Shown: positions 47,075 through 57,839, counted from the first letter of the stretch. The stretch: DNA of 64,000 nucleotides from Reyranella sp. CPCC 100927 (GCF_007859315.1 NZ_VOHA01000001.1:1-64000); one strand, 5' to 3'. Made by a program: numbers and translations. The notes: generated by a model not told the origin, from the sequence alone.

Positions 47075-47103
47075 CTTGACCCGGACCGTCACAGACCCTA
47101 AGT
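47075..47103 (+). promoter_or_regulatory. candidate RpoH (sigma-32) promoter of grpE
   Basis: CTTGACC (47075-47081) and CCCTAAGT (47096-47103) are 14 bases apart, which fits the heat-shock sigma pattern of CTTGA plus CCCNAT-like boxes. It lies about 72 bp upstream of the grpE start. Confidence 0.45.
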
Positions 47104-47174
47104 GCGGGGCATGCGGCGGGGCTTTGGTCTCGCCGCCGCCGTTTTCAGAATTGTTCAGGCCGACAGGAAAAGTC

Positions 47175-47846
47175 ATGCCGACCGAACCCGCAAAGAACAA
47201 GTCGCCCGGCGCTCCAGCGCCCGATGACACCGGTTTCGATATTCCCGACGCGCCCGGCGCGACACGTTCGGACGCCGCCGATCCTGCCCAGGTCATCCGC
47301 GCGGCAGCCGAAGCCAAGATTGAGGCGCTCGAGGCGGAACTGGCCACCGCGCGCGACACCTGGATGCGCTCGGCCGCCGACGCGCAGAATGCACGCCGCC
47401 GGGCCAAGCTCGACGTCGAAGAAGCGCACAAGTTCGCCGTGTCGCGGTTCGCCAAGGATCTGCTGTCGGTCGCCGACAATCTCAGCCGGGCGCTGGCGTC
47501 GCTGCCGCCCAACGGCGAGGGCCTGGATGATCGGCTGAAGAACGTCGTGACCGGCGTTCAGGCGACGGAGCGTGAACTGCTCAGCGTGTTCGATCGCCAT
47601 GGCATCAAGAAAATCGCGGCACTGGGTGCCCCGTTCGACCCGCAGTTGCACCAAGCGGTCAGCGAAGTCCAGGACCCGACCCGGCCCAACAACTCGGTCG
47701 CCCAGGTCTTCATGGATGGCTACACGCTGAACGACCGCTTGTTGCGGGCTGCCATGGTCGTTGTGGCCAAAGGGGGGCCGGTCGCCGCGCCGACGTCTGC
47801 CGAGCCGGAGCCGGCCAATGCGGCGGTGGATGCCGACGGGGCATGA
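47175..47846 (+). CDS. grpE: nucleotide exchange factor GrpE
   Basis: GrpE releases ADP from DnaK. The 223-residue protein has an acidic/disordered N-terminus and a long coiled-coil helix (about 40-95) with EAELATARDTWMRSAADAQN. The beta-domain holds AVSEVQDPTRPNNSVAQVF and GYTLNDRLLRAAMVVVAKGG. The start at 47175 follows CAGGAAAAGTC; the longer frame from 47076 overlaps the promoter candidate and adds no family sequence. dnaK follows after a 253-bp gap. Confidence 0.95.
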   Translation: MPTEPAKNKSPGAPAPDDTGFDIPDAPGATRSDAADPAQVIRAAAEAKIEALEAELATARDTWMRSAADAQNARRRAKLDVEEAHKFAVSRFAKDLLSVADNLSRALASLPPNGEGLDDRLKNVVTGVQATERELLSVFDRHGIKKIAALGAPFDPQLHQAVSEVQDPTRPNNSVAQVFMDGYTLNDRLLRAAMVVVAKGGPVAAPTSAEPEPANAAVDADGA

Positions 47847-47895
47847 TGCCCGCTCTTCACATAAGGCAGCGGTGCGGCCATTTCTGCGCCGCACT

Positions 47896-47919
47896 GGCCT
47901 AAATCGCGCGATTTAGGCC
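47896..47919. repeat. 24-bp perfect palindrome between grpE and dnaK
   Basis: The half-site GGCCTAAATCGC is followed at once by its exact complement, with no loop. It lies 49 bp after the grpE stop and about 60 bp before the dnaK promoter candidate. There is no T-tract, so a simple terminator is less likely than an operator or RNA hairpin. Confidence 0.8.
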
Positions 47920-47960
47920 TCCAGCAGGCCAAAATGCCCTGCGGCCGGCCCAAACGACCC

Positions 47961-47990
47961 GTTGCAGCGCCACCGTTGCACCCTATATAG
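47961..47990 (+). promoter_or_regulatory. candidate RpoH (sigma-32) promoter of dnaK
   Basis: GTTGCAG (47961-47967) and CCCTATATAG (47981-47990) are 13 bases apart. The CCCTATAT box is a good sigma-32 -10 match and the -35 box is weaker. It would give a leader of roughly 100 nt. Confidence 0.45.
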
Positions 47991-48099
47991 CCCATGTTGC
48001 ACACGGGTTATTGCCAGTGTCGCGATAATCCCAGCTCCAGGGAGCCGATTCAGTGCCGTCAGGGCTGGTCCGGCCCGCCACAGAAGAGAGAGGCTAGCA

Positions 48100-50037
<1,938 letters not shown>

Positions 50038-50062
50038 GCCGCGGCAATAACGGTATGAAAGC

Positions 50063-50101
50063 TCTGGCCCGCATCCCTCTACGAGGGGACTGCGGGCCAG
50101 A
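50063..50101 (+). terminator. hairpin between dnaK and dnaJ
   Basis: A perfect 11-bp outer stem (TCTGGCCCGCA with complement) encloses a further CCCTC/GAGGG-type hairpin. There is no T-tract. It may reduce readthrough into dnaJ, protect the dnaK 3' end or act in processing. Confidence 0.6.
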
Positions 50102-50161
50102 ACAGTCTCCGGGGGGAGATGCGACGGTGCCCGCTGGGCCGTTGCCCGAGGAACAGGCCGC

Positions 50162-51292
50162 ATGGCGCAGGACTTCTACGAACTGCTTGGCGTTGGGCGC
50201 AGCGCGGGTGCGGACGAGATCAAGAAGTCGTACCGCAAGCTCGCGATGCAATACCACCCGGACCGCAATCCGGGTGATAAGGCGGCCGAAAAGAAGTTCA
50301 AGGAAATCAACCACGCCTACGACATCCTGAAGGACGAGCAGAAGCGCGCAGCCTATGACCGCTACGGCGCGGCCGCCTTCGAGGGCGGTGCCGGCCCGAA
50401 CGGACCAGGCGGCGGCCCGTTCGGCGGCGGCGGTTTCGATTTCAGCGATATCTTCGAGCAGATGTTCGGTGGCGACACCGGCGGTCGCGGACGCAGCAGT
50501 GGTCCGGCGCGCGGCAACGACCTGCGCTACAACCTGGAAATTTCGCTGGAAGAGGCCTTTGCCGGTAGCGACGCCAGCGTGCGTGTGCCGAGCTCCGTGA
50601 GCTGCGACACCTGCCACGGCAGCGGTGCTGAACCGGGTTCGCGGCCGGTCAACTGTCCGACCTGCCAGGGCCGCGGTCGCGTGCGCATGCAGCAGGGGTT
50701 CTTCACCATCGAGCGAACCTGTCCGACGTGTCACGGCGCTGGGCAGAAGATCGAAAAGCCCTGCCGCGTCTGTCACGGTGCTGGCCGCGTCCGCAAGGAC
50801 AAGACGCTCAACGTCAAGATTCCGGCCGGTGTCGAGGATGGCACGCGCATTCGATTGGCGGGTGAAGGCGAAGCGGGCGCCCGTGGCGGGCCGACGGGTG
50901 ATCTCTACGTCTTTCTGTCGGTGCGCAAACACCGGCTTTACGAGCGCGACGGCGCTGATTTGTTGTGCCGGGTGCCGATCAGCATGGTGCAGGCCGCACT
51001 CGGCGGCTCGATCGAAGTGCCGACGCTGGACGGCAAGATGGCGCGGGTATCGATCCCGGCCGGCACACAGGCCGGCCATCAGTTCCGCCTGCGCGGCAAG
51101 GGCATGCCGGTGCTGCGCACGACCCAGAAGGGTGATCTCTACATCGAGACCCTGGTCGAAACGCCGGTGAATCTCACGGCGCGCCAGAAGGAACTGCTGA
51201 AGGAGTTCGAATCGGCTGGCAAGGGCAACGACACCTCGCCGGAATCGGAAGGCTTCTTCAACAAGGTCAAGGAGATGTTCGGCGGCGACTAG
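50162..51292 (+). CDS. dnaJ: chaperone DnaJ (Hsp40)
   Basis: DnaJ delivers substrates to DnaK and stimulates its ATPase. The 376-residue protein has a J-domain with the HPD motif (32-34), and a Gly/Phe-rich linker (about 75-110). A zinc-binding region follows with four CxxCxGxG repeats ([32 protein letters not shown]), then the C-terminal substrate domains. It follows dnaK after 124 bp containing a strong hairpin. Confidence 0.97.
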   Translation: MAQDFYELLGVGRSAGADEIKKSYRKLAMQYHPDRNPGDKAAEKKFKEINHAYDILKDEQKRAAYDRYGAAAFEGGAGPNGPGGGPFGGGGFDFSDIFEQMFGGDTGGRGRSSGPARGNDLRYNLEISLEEAFAGSDASVRVPSSVSCDTCHGSGAEPGSRPVNCPTCQGRGRVRMQQGFFTIERTCPTCHGAGQKIEKPCRVCHGAGRVRKDKTLNVKIPAGVEDGTRIRLAGEGEAGARGGPTGDLYVFLSVRKHRLYERDGADLLCRVPISMVQAALGGSIEVPTLDGKMARVSIPAGTQAGHQFRLRGKGMPVLRTTQKGDLYIETLVETPVNLTARQKELLKEFESAGKGNDTSPESEGFFNKVKEMFGGD

Positions 51293-51324
51293 ACGCTCGT
51301 CCCAGGATATCCCGATGCGCGCGG

Positions 51325-51345
51325 ACGCCGGCCTCTGGCCGGCGT
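51325..51345 (+). terminator. possible terminator after dnaJ
   Basis: A nine-pair stem (ACGCCGGCC with complement) closes a TCT loop 33 bp after the dnaJ stop. The downstream bases are only weakly T-rich, so termination is uncertain. Confidence 0.5.
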
Positions 51346-51394
51346 TGGCATTTCTGGGGCATGCTGCAGGCGGTGTCGCCGTCGGGAGCGTCGC

Positions 51395-51985
51395 ATGGTC
51401 TTGAAACACAATCTTGTCACACTGGCCGACGGCAAGCCGCGCTGCGGCTGGGTGAGCGATGATCCGCTCTATCTTCCGTATCACGATGACGAGTGGGGAC
51501 GACCGCATCGTGCACCGCACGCGCTGTTCGAGCTGCTGATCCTCGAGGGCTGTCAGGCCGGCCTGTCATGGCTGACCGTCCTGCGCAAGCGGGCGCACTA
51601 TCGCAAGGTTTATGACGGCTTCGATCCCGCCAGGATCACCCGCTACACGCCCAAGAAGCTGGAACGGCTGCTGGCCGATCCTGGCATCGTGCGCAACCGC
51701 AGCAAGGTCGACGCCAGCGTCACCAACGCGCGTGCCTGGCTGGCGCTGGCCGAGCGGGAGGATCCGGTGTCATTTCTGTGGTCGTTTGTCGGCGGTGAGC
51801 CGAAGGTTAACCGTCCGCGGACGCTGAAGCAGGTGCCGGCGCAGACTCGCGAGAGCGAGGCGATGTCCAAGGCGCTGACCAAACTCGGCTTCCGCTTCGT
51901 CGGGCCGACCATCTGCTATGCCTTCATGCAGGCCACGGGCATGGTCGACGACCATGTCATTGGCTGCTGCAGCATCGCTTCGTAA
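51395..51985 (+). CDS. tag: DNA-3-methyladenine glycosylase I
   Basis: Tag removes 3-methyladenine from alkylated DNA. The 196-residue protein has the zinc ligands Cys17 in RCGW and His30, paired with the His and Cys of DDHVIGCC at the C-terminus. It also has YHDDEWGRP and LFELLILEGCQAGLSWLTVL, both diagnostic. The start follows GGGAGCGTCGC. It lies between dnaJ and dapB, where alphaproteobacteria often have no insert. An AidB-like gene also occurs 6 kb away. Confidence 0.94.
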   Translation: MVLKHNLVTLADGKPRCGWVSDDPLYLPYHDDEWGRPHRAPHALFELLILEGCQAGLSWLTVLRKRAHYRKVYDGFDPARITRYTPKKLERLLADPGIVRNRSKVDASVTNARAWLALAEREDPVSFLWSFVGGEPKVNRPRTLKQVPAQTRESEAMSKALTKLGFRFVGPTICYAFMQATGMVDDHVIGCCSIAS

Positions 51986-51988
51986 CAC

Positions 51989-52474
51989 TTATCGACCGGA
52001 GCCGACGGCGCGCACATGCGCCGGCACAAGGTCATCGAGACGCGCCGCCGCCGTACGCATGGCCACCTGGCAGACCGTAACGCCCGGTTCTGCCTGCGAA
52101 CGCAGCACAACGAACTGGCCGCCGGCCTTGGCCAACACGGCCCGGTCGAACTCCATCATGCGCCAACAGGCCTGTGTGTCGCCTGTGCCGCGTAGAGGGC
52201 AATGGGTGTGGATCTCGCCATAGACGGTGTCGTTCGTGATCGCCGTCACCGGGTGTTTGGCCTTGCCGCCGAACGCCTTCTGCCACTGCCGTCCCAGATC
52301 CGCGAGATCCGCCGCGGGGCCTACTCGCCCACGTGCCGCTGCCGAATCGGCGAGGCGGCGCATGAAGTGCAGCGTTCGTTCTTGCCATGCCGGGCGGCGC
52401 GCCAGCCACGCCGCAACGTGGAGCACGGTCCACGCCATTGTGCGAATCCGGATACGCCGCAAGCTTCGTTTCAT
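51989..52474 (-). CDS. hypothetical protein under a TetR-type operator
   Basis: I do not recognise this 161-residue protein. It has a basic N-terminus and a conserved-looking C-terminal half with ITNDTVYGEIHTHCPLRGTG, DTQACWRMMEFDRAVL and GGQFVVLRSQAEPGVTVCQVAMR. It contains three cysteines and several histidines that could bind metal. The start follows GAAAGGACGCGTC. It lies downstream of a TetR gene on the same strand, and a palindrome overlapping a TTGACA box sits in its promoter. This supports a real, regulated gene. It has no signal peptide that I can see. Confidence 0.72.
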   Translation of the reverse strand: MKRSLRRIRIRTMAWTVLHVAAWLARRPAWQERTLHFMRRLADSAAARGRVGPAADLADLGRQWQKAFGGKAKHPVTAITNDTVYGEIHTHCPLRGTGDTQACWRMMEFDRAVLAKAGGQFVVLRSQAEPGVTVCQVAMRTAAARLDDLVPAHVRAVGSGR

Positions 52475-52507
52475 GACGCGTCCTTTCGTGGAGCATCATG
52501 ACAAGAC

Positions 52508-52535
52508 ATAAGACAAAATTTGTCAAATGTCTTAT
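52508..52535. promoter_or_regulatory. TetR operator-like palindrome of the hypothetical gene
   Basis: ATAAGACA and TGTCTTAT form a perfect 8-bp inverted repeat around 12 bases. An overlapping inner palindrome GACAAAATTTGTC lies at 52512-52524. On the minus strand a consensus TTGACA box falls inside, so binding would block transcription of the hypothetical gene. The site overlaps the TetR stop codon. Confidence 0.6.
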
Positions 52536-53128
52536 TTGCCAAAACCGCGTACGGCGAGAGTAGCGACGGCACCGGCGCGCCGTTCGAGTTGCGCCGAGGG
52601 GATGAGTTGCGCCGACGCCGGATTGGCGAACATCTCCAACGCATCCATCAAGGCGGCAGCGTCACGTGCCGGCTCGACCGATGTGAACTCGCCGGACGCC
52701 AGGCCCTCACCGATGACCTGCTGGTAGAGCCCGCGGGTCTCGGCCCGATGCTGCTGGATCAGCGAAGTGAGATTGCGAATAACCTGGTCGATGACCTCCA
52801 TCAGGCAGGTCTCCGCCAGGTATCGCGTGCGCACGGCGCGTGCTGTCGCCCTGGCCATGCGTTCGATCCTGATGCCGGCGGCCACGTTGCGGTCGGCAGC
52901 GATCTTCGCTAACGCGCCGTTATCTTCGGTCATCCATCGGTCGGCGAGTGCGGCGACGATCTCGCGCTTGTTCGAGAAGTATCGATAGACTCCGGTCCGC
53001 GCCAGGCCGGCTTCGCTGGCAATATCCTCGATCTTCGTCTTGGCGCCGCCGTAGCGCCGCAGGCAGGCCAGCGCCGCATCGAGAATGCGATCGCGGGTCG
53101 CGTCCGTGGGTGGTTGAGCACCAGTCAT
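52532..53128 (-). CDS. TetR/AcrR family regulator
   Basis: The 198-residue protein has a TetR helix-turn-helix (about 12-58) with RILDAALACLRRYGGAKTKI and ARTGVYRYFSNKREIVAAL, and an alpha-helical ligand domain. It is followed by the hypothetical gene on the same strand, whose promoter carries a palindrome that is the natural operator candidate. The ligand and wider regulon are unknown. It is divergent from dapB. Confidence 0.88.
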   Translation of the reverse strand: MTGAQPPTDATRDRILDAALACLRRYGGAKTKIEDIASEAGLARTGVYRYFSNKREIVAALADRWMTEDNGALAKIAADRNVAAGIRIERMARATARAVRTRYLAETCLMEVIDQVIRNLTSLIQQHRAETRGLYQQVIGEGLASGEFTSVEPARDAAALMDALEMFANPASAQLIPSAQLERRAGAVATLAVRGFGK

Positions 53129-53240
53129 GACCGGCGAGCCTTAGTGTGATCGTGCCGGTTCGGCAAGCGATGTGCGCACACACGACCTCGCCTTGGTTGT
53201 TCCGACGCGCTACAACAAGCCGGAAGCGTGGAGGGGCAAC

Positions 53241-54044
53241 ATGGACATCACCATCACGGGCGCCAGCGGACGGATGGGCCAGATGCTGGTGCGGCAGATC
53301 GCCAAGTCGCCGGGCGCCAAGCTTGCGGCGGCCGTCGAGGCACCGGGCGGCAAGGCACTGAGTCGTGACGCGGGCGAGGTGGCAGGTCTCGAGGCGCTGG
53401 GAGTGAAGATCACCGATGACACGGCCAGCGCGATTGCTGCGGCCCAGGTGGTGATCGATTTCACGGTCCCCGAAGCGACGGTTGCGCATGCCGAGATTGC
53501 CGCCGCGAAGGGCGTGGCGATGGTGATCGGTACGACGGGCCTTGCCCCCGATCAGGCCAAGCGCATCGAAGTCGCCGCACAAAGTGTGCCGATCGTCTGG
53601 GCGGCGAACATGTCGCTGGGCGTCAATGTGCTGATGGCGCTGGTCGAGCGTACCGCCGCTCTGCTCGACCCGGACTACGATATCGACGTGCTGGAAATGC
53701 ATCACCGACACAAGATTGATGCGCCGTCCGGCACGGCACTGGCGCTGGGCCACGCCGCCGCAGCAGGCCGACAGGTCCAGTTGGAGGCCGTCTGGCGCAA
53801 GACGCGTGATGGCCATACCGGCGCACGGCCGGTGGGTGAGATCGGTTTCGCCACCTTGCGCGGCGGCGATGAGGTCGGCTTTCACACCGTGATGTATGCC
53901 GGCATCGGCGAACGGCTGGAACTGACGCACCGCGCCTTCAGCCGCGAGATCTACGCCAACGGTGCGCTCAAGGCGGCACAGTGGGTCGTGACGCGCAAGC
54001 CGGGCCTGTACACCATGAAGGACGTGCTCGGGCTGGCGGGGTAG
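53241..54044 (+). CDS. dapB: 4-hydroxy-tetrahydrodipicolinate reductase
   Basis: DapB carries out the second committed step of diaminopimelate/lysine synthesis, supplying lysine and peptidoglycan. The 267-residue protein has the NAD(P) motif ITGASGRMGQM, VVIDFTVPEAT, IGTTGL, ANMSLGVNV, and the active-site EMHHRHKIDAPSGTAL. The start at 53241 follows GGAGGGGCAAC; the longer frame from 53172 adds an unrelated leader. It keeps its usual place near dnaJ and nth. Confidence 0.96.
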   Translation: MDITITGASGRMGQMLVRQIAKSPGAKLAAAVEAPGGKALSRDAGEVAGLEALGVKITDDTASAIAAAQVVIDFTVPEATVAHAEIAAAKGVAMVIGTTGLAPDQAKRIEVAAQSVPIVWAANMSLGVNVLMALVERTAALLDPDYDIDVLEMHHRHKIDAPSGTALALGHAAAAGRQVQLEAVWRKTRDGHTGARPVGEIGFATLRGGDEVGFHTVMYAGIGERLELTHRAFSREIYANGALKAAQWVVTRKPGLYTMKDVLGLAG

Positions 54045-54048
54045 GACG

Positions 54049-54549
54049 TCAATTCCAGTGATGATCGTAGGTCGGTGCCTTGACGCCCGCGATGGCGGTG
54101 CGCAGTGCCTTGGCCACCTCCAGCCGCTCGTCGGGCGTCAGGAACCGGCCGACCACCAGCCGATTGCCGCGTGAGATCAGGGTCAGCCGGCTTTCGTGTT
54201 CGGGCGGGTCGTCCATCTCGACCCGCAGCCAGTAGGCGTCGAGCCGGCTCTCCTCGACCAGGCCTTCCGGGTCGATGCGGGTGACGATGAGGGCATCGTC
54301 GGTCAGGGTCAGTGTTTCCGTGAGCCGGCCGCTTTTGTAGTTGAGCCGGAACAGCACGATCACCAGCGCGACATCAAGCCCCATGAAGCCGATCACCGGC
54401 CAGGCGCCCAGCAGAAAGATCGGCAGGCCGATCAACAGATTGGCGACCAGCAGCACAGTGATGAGCAACCGGAAGCCGCGTCGCGACAGGCTGCGGTGCG
54501 GCACCAGCGTGGCGTTGAAATGCACGGCTTGTGCGACAGCCTCGCTCAT
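54049..54549 (-). CDS. DUF2244 membrane protein
   Basis: The 166-residue protein has two transmembrane helices (about 26-45 and 48-68), then a soluble domain with TETLTLTDDALIVTRIDPEG and the charged WLRVEMDDP segment. This is the DUF2244 pattern. The family is widespread in alphaproteobacteria, often beside nth and dapB, and has no known function. It converges on dapB with four bases between the stops and is divergent from nth. Confidence 0.87.
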   Translation of the reverse strand: MSEAVAQAVHFNATLVPHRSLSRRGFRLLITVLLVANLLIGLPIFLLGAWPVIGFMGLDVALVIVLFRLNYKSGRLTETLTLTDDALIVTRIDPEGLVEESRLDAYWLRVEMDDPPEHESRLTLISRGNRLVVGRFLTPDERLEVAKALRTAIAGVKAPTYDHHWN

Positions 54550-54625
54550 CGCTACACCTTAGCGACCGATGCGCCGGACGGCCACGGGCGACATGATGCG
54601 TCGGATGGACGCGAGGGAGTAGGGA

Positions 54626-55273
54626 ATGGCCCAGCTGAAGCCGGCCCAGATCGAAGAGTTCTACCGGCGACTGCAGGAGCGCGATCCCGAACCGAAGGGC
54701 GAGCTCGAGCATGACAACATCTACCAGCTTCTGGTGTCGGTCGTGCTTTCGGCCCAGGCGACCGACGCCGGCGTGAACAAGGCGACGCGACCGCTGTTTG
54801 CCAAGGTGACGACGCCACAGCAGATGCTGGCGCTGGGTGAAGCCGGGCTGACCCACTACATCAAGACGATCGGCCTTTACCGCGGCAAGGCCAAGAACGT
54901 GATCGGCCTGTCGAAGATCCTGATCGACCAGTACGACGGCACGGTTCCGCACGATCGCGAGGCTCTGGAGGCGTTGCCGGGTGTCGGTCGCAAGACCGCC
55001 AATGTCGTTCTCAACATCGCCTTCGGTGAGCCGACCATCGCCGTCGATACGCATGTCTTCCGGGTCGGAAACCGCACCGGCCTGGCGCCGGGCAAGACTC
55101 CGCTGGAGGTCGAGCTCAAACTGCTGAAGCGGACGCCACAACAGTACCTGCGCCATGCCCATCATTGGCTGATCCTGCACGGCCGCTATGTCTGCCGGGC
55201 ACGCTCGCCCAGCTGCCCGACATGCGTCGTTGCTGATATTTGCGGGTTCAAGGGCAAGACGATCGCGGTCTGA
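54626..55273 (+). CDS. nth: endonuclease III
   Basis: Nth is a base-excision repair glycosylase/AP lyase for oxidised pyrimidines. The 215-residue protein has the helix-hairpin-helix with the catalytic lysine in LPGVGRKTANVV, the catalytic aspartate in AVDTHVFRV, and a C-terminal [4Fe-4S] cluster motif CX6CX2CX5C (CRARSPSCPTCVVADIC). The start follows GAGGGAGTAGGGA. Length is typical. Confidence 0.96.
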   Translation: MAQLKPAQIEEFYRRLQERDPEPKGELEHDNIYQLLVSVVLSAQATDAGVNKATRPLFAKVTTPQQMLALGEAGLTHYIKTIGLYRGKAKNVIGLSKILIDQYDGTVPHDREALEALPGVGRKTANVVLNIAFGEPTIAVDTHVFRVGNRTGLAPGKTPLEVELKLLKRTPQQYLRHAHHWLILHGRYVCRARSPSCPTCVVADICGFKGKTIAV

Positions 55274-55310
55274 CCGTCGTGTGCCTCGGACCAGTGCTCG
55301 GAGTCGTCCT

Positions 55311-56441
55311 GTGACCAGCTCAGCCAATACCTACCGCCTGTTGATTTTACCCGGGGACGGCATTGGGCCCGAGGTGATGGGCGAGGTCGGGCGCGTCGCC
55401 GCCTGGTTCCGGGACAAGCGCCATCTGCCGATCGAGTTGCGCCAGCGGCACTTCGGTCTGGCGTCCTGGCAGGCATACGGTTCGCTGATGCCGGATGAGA
55501 CGTGGGCGGAGATCGAGGCCGCCCATGCCATCCTCTTCGGCGCCATGGATTCGCTGGACCAGGCGACGAAGATTCCGCCCGGGGAGCGGCGAAAGGGCAG
55601 CCTGCTGCGATTGCGCAAGAGTCTGGACACGTTCGCCAACCTGCGTCCGATCCGCGCGATCCCCGGCCTGCTCGATGCATCGACCCTGAAGCGCGAGGTG
55701 GTCGAGGGTGTCGACCTCGTGTTCGTGCGTGAGCTGACTGGCGGCGTCTATTTCGGCGAGCCGCGTGGGGTCGAAACGCTGCCCGACGGCCGCGAGCGTG
55801 GCGTGAACACCCATGTCTACACCAGCGACGAGGTGGAGCGCGTGGCGCGCTTTGCGTTCGACCTGGCCCGGCGCCGGCGCGCCGAAGGCAAGCCGGGCAG
55901 GGTGCATTCGGTGGACAAGGGCAACGTCATGGAAGCGGGAGCCATGTGGCGGCGCATCGTGCAGCGGGTGCATGACGCCGAGTATGGCGATGTCGAGCTC
56001 CATCACATGCTGGCCGACAATTGCGCCATGCAGCTCATCCGCTGGCCGAAGCAGTTCGACGTCATCGTGACGGACAACCTCTTCGGGGACCTGCTGTCGG
56101 ACTGCGGTGCGATGATCACCGGTTCCCTGGGCATGCTGCCATCGGCGTCGCTGTCAGCGCGGGGCAGCCACGGCCGCCGGGCGCTCTACGAGCCGATCCA
56201 CGGCAGTGCGCCTGACATCGCGGGCAAGGGCGTCGCCAACCCGCTGGCGGCGATCCTCAGCTTCGCCATGTGCCTGCGTGAAACCCTGGAACTTCCTGCT
56301 GAGGCCGAGCGGCTGGAGCGCGCCGTCGACGTGGTGCTAGGCGATGGGGCCCGCACGGCCGACCTCGCCGTCCGCGGCGCGGCCAGCCTTTCCACGATAG
56401 CGATGGGCGACGCCGTCCTCAATGCGCTCGGTCGTGCGTAA
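55311..56441 (+). CDS. LeuB-like isopropylmalate/isocitrate family dehydrogenase
   Basis: The 376-residue enzyme is an NAD-dependent beta-decarboxylating dehydrogenase. It has LPGDGIGPEVM, LRKSLDTFANLRPI, VRELTGGVYFGEPRG, an active-site DKGNVMEAG, the metal aspartates in LADNCAMQLI and DNLFGDLLSD, and the NAD loop HGSAPDIAGKGVANP. It differs from housekeeping LeuB: GGPKW is replaced by MDSLDQ and the DKANVL segment by DKGNVM. A relative with a different malate substrate is possible. The GTG start at 55311 has GGAG seven bases before. No leuC/leuD genes are near. Confidence 0.8.
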   Translation: MTSSANTYRLLILPGDGIGPEVMGEVGRVAAWFRDKRHLPIELRQRHFGLASWQAYGSLMPDETWAEIEAAHAILFGAMDSLDQATKIPPGERRKGSLLRLRKSLDTFANLRPIRAIPGLLDASTLKREVVEGVDLVFVRELTGGVYFGEPRGVETLPDGRERGVNTHVYTSDEVERVARFAFDLARRRRAEGKPGRVHSVDKGNVMEAGAMWRRIVQRVHDAEYGDVELHHMLADNCAMQLIRWPKQFDVIVTDNLFGDLLSDCGAMITGSLGMLPSASLSARGSHGRRALYEPIHGSAPDIAGKGVANPLAAILSFAMCLRETLELPAEAERLERAVDVVLGDGARTADLAVRGAASLSTIAMGDAVLNALGRA

Positions 56442-56636
56442 GGTCGCTCGGAATACCGTTATCCTTACTAAAGGAAGTAAGGAAAGCTTCTTTTATGACT
56501 CCCAATGGGCGCCATTGATGGCCACGCTTGAGCGCGACCACTCGCATGGCACCCCTGCCGGCCTCATTGTGGACGGCCGGTGAACAATCGTTTAGCCAGC
56601 GTGGGTACAGGCCACTGCTCGATGGGGTTCCCGACA

Positions 56637-57839
56637 ATGATGGATCGCATGGCCTTTTCCGGCCTCACGGTTCTCGATTTCAGCCAGGGCGTTGCCGGCC
56701 CGCACGCGACCATGCTGTTGGCGCTGCACGGCGCCGACGTCATCAAGATCGAACCGCTGGAAGGCGATTGGGGGCGGGGACTGGGCAAGATCGAGGGCGA
56801 TCACTGTGCGCACTCCATCGCCTTCAACCGCGGCAAACGCTCCCTGGCCCTGGACCTGAAGGCACCCGATGCCATCGCGGTGGTGAACAAGATTGCCGCC
56901 AAGGCCGCCGTCGTGGTCGAGAGTTTCCGGCCCGGCGTCATCACGCGCCTGGGCTTTGGCTACGAAGCCATCAAGAAAGCCAATCCCAGCGTGGTCTATT
57001 GCTCGGTATCGGGCTTCGGCCAGACCGGTCCCTACAGCAAGCGGCCGACGGTGGACGGCCTGATCCAGGCCTTCGGCGGCATGATGGTGATGAACCGGCT
57101 GCCCGACGGCACGCCGTGGCGACAGGGTATGATCGCGGTCGACGTGACGACCGGCCTCTACACCTTCCAGGCGCTGTCGACGGCGATCCTGCGCCAGTTC
57201 CGTTTCGGTGAGGGAAGCTACATCGATTCCAGTCTGATGCGCTCGGCCGCCGCGTGGCAGGGCGCCAAGCTGATGGAATGGGTGCATACCGAGGGCAAAC
57301 CGCAGCCGCTCTACATGCCGGCCGGCAGCTACAAGACCAGCAACGGCTACATCATGGTGAGCGCCATGCGGCCGCATCACTTCCGCAAGATGTTCGAGTT
57401 GATCGGCCGGCTCGATGTCGCCGACGATCCGGCGCTGCAGACCCACGAGGACCGCATCAAGAACGCGCCCAAAATCATCAAGGCGCTCAATGAGACCATG
57501 CCCACCCGCACCACCGAGGAATGGATTGCGTTGCTGCAGCCCAACGACGTGTTCTGCGAGCGCGTGAACAACTACCAGGATTACCTGGATCATCCCCACG
57601 TGCGCGACAGCGGCGCCGTCGACTGGATCAAGCAGGATGGCTTCGCGCGCATGCCGGTGGCGAACATCCCGGGCTTGCCGGCAGCGCACGAGGATCCCGA
57701 ACGGCACCACGCACCGCACATCGGCGAACACAGCCGGGATATCCTGCGAGAGCTGGGGTATACGGCGGCGCAGATCGACGGGATGGTCACGAACAAGGCC
57801 ATTGGTGCGGCGCCACCACCGGCACGCGCGGCAGAGTAG
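56637..57839 (+). CDS. CaiB/BaiF family CoA-transferase
   Basis: The family III CoA-transferase of about 400 residues moves CoA between carboxylic acids. It has the N-terminal [50 protein letters not shown], the [15 protein letters not shown] segment, and the catalytic aspartate in [13 protein letters not shown]. The C-terminal half resembles other BaiF proteins. Start choice is unsure: two adjacent ATGs at 56637/56640 and a third at 56649 are possible, and a GTG at 56580 would give an extra 19 residues. The substrate is unknown. Confidence 0.87.
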   Translation: MMDRMAFSGLTVLDFSQGVAGPHATMLLALHGADVIKIEPLEGDWGRGLGKIEGDHCAHSIAFNRGKRSLALDLKAPDAIAVVNKIAAKAAVVVESFRPGVITRLGFGYEAIKKANPSVVYCSVSGFGQTGPYSKRPTVDGLIQAFGGMMVMNRLPDGTPWRQGMIAVDVTTGLYTFQALSTAILRQFRFGEGSYIDSSLMRSAAAWQGAKLMEWVHTEGKPQPLYMPAGSYKTSNGYIMVSAMRPHHFRKMFELIGRLDVADDPALQTHEDRIKNAPKIIKALNETMPTRTTEEWIALLQPNDVFCERVNNYQDYLDHPHVRDSGAVDWIKQDGFARMPVANIPGLPAAHEDPERHHAPHIGEHSRDILRELGYTAAQIDGMVTNKAIGAAPPPARAAE

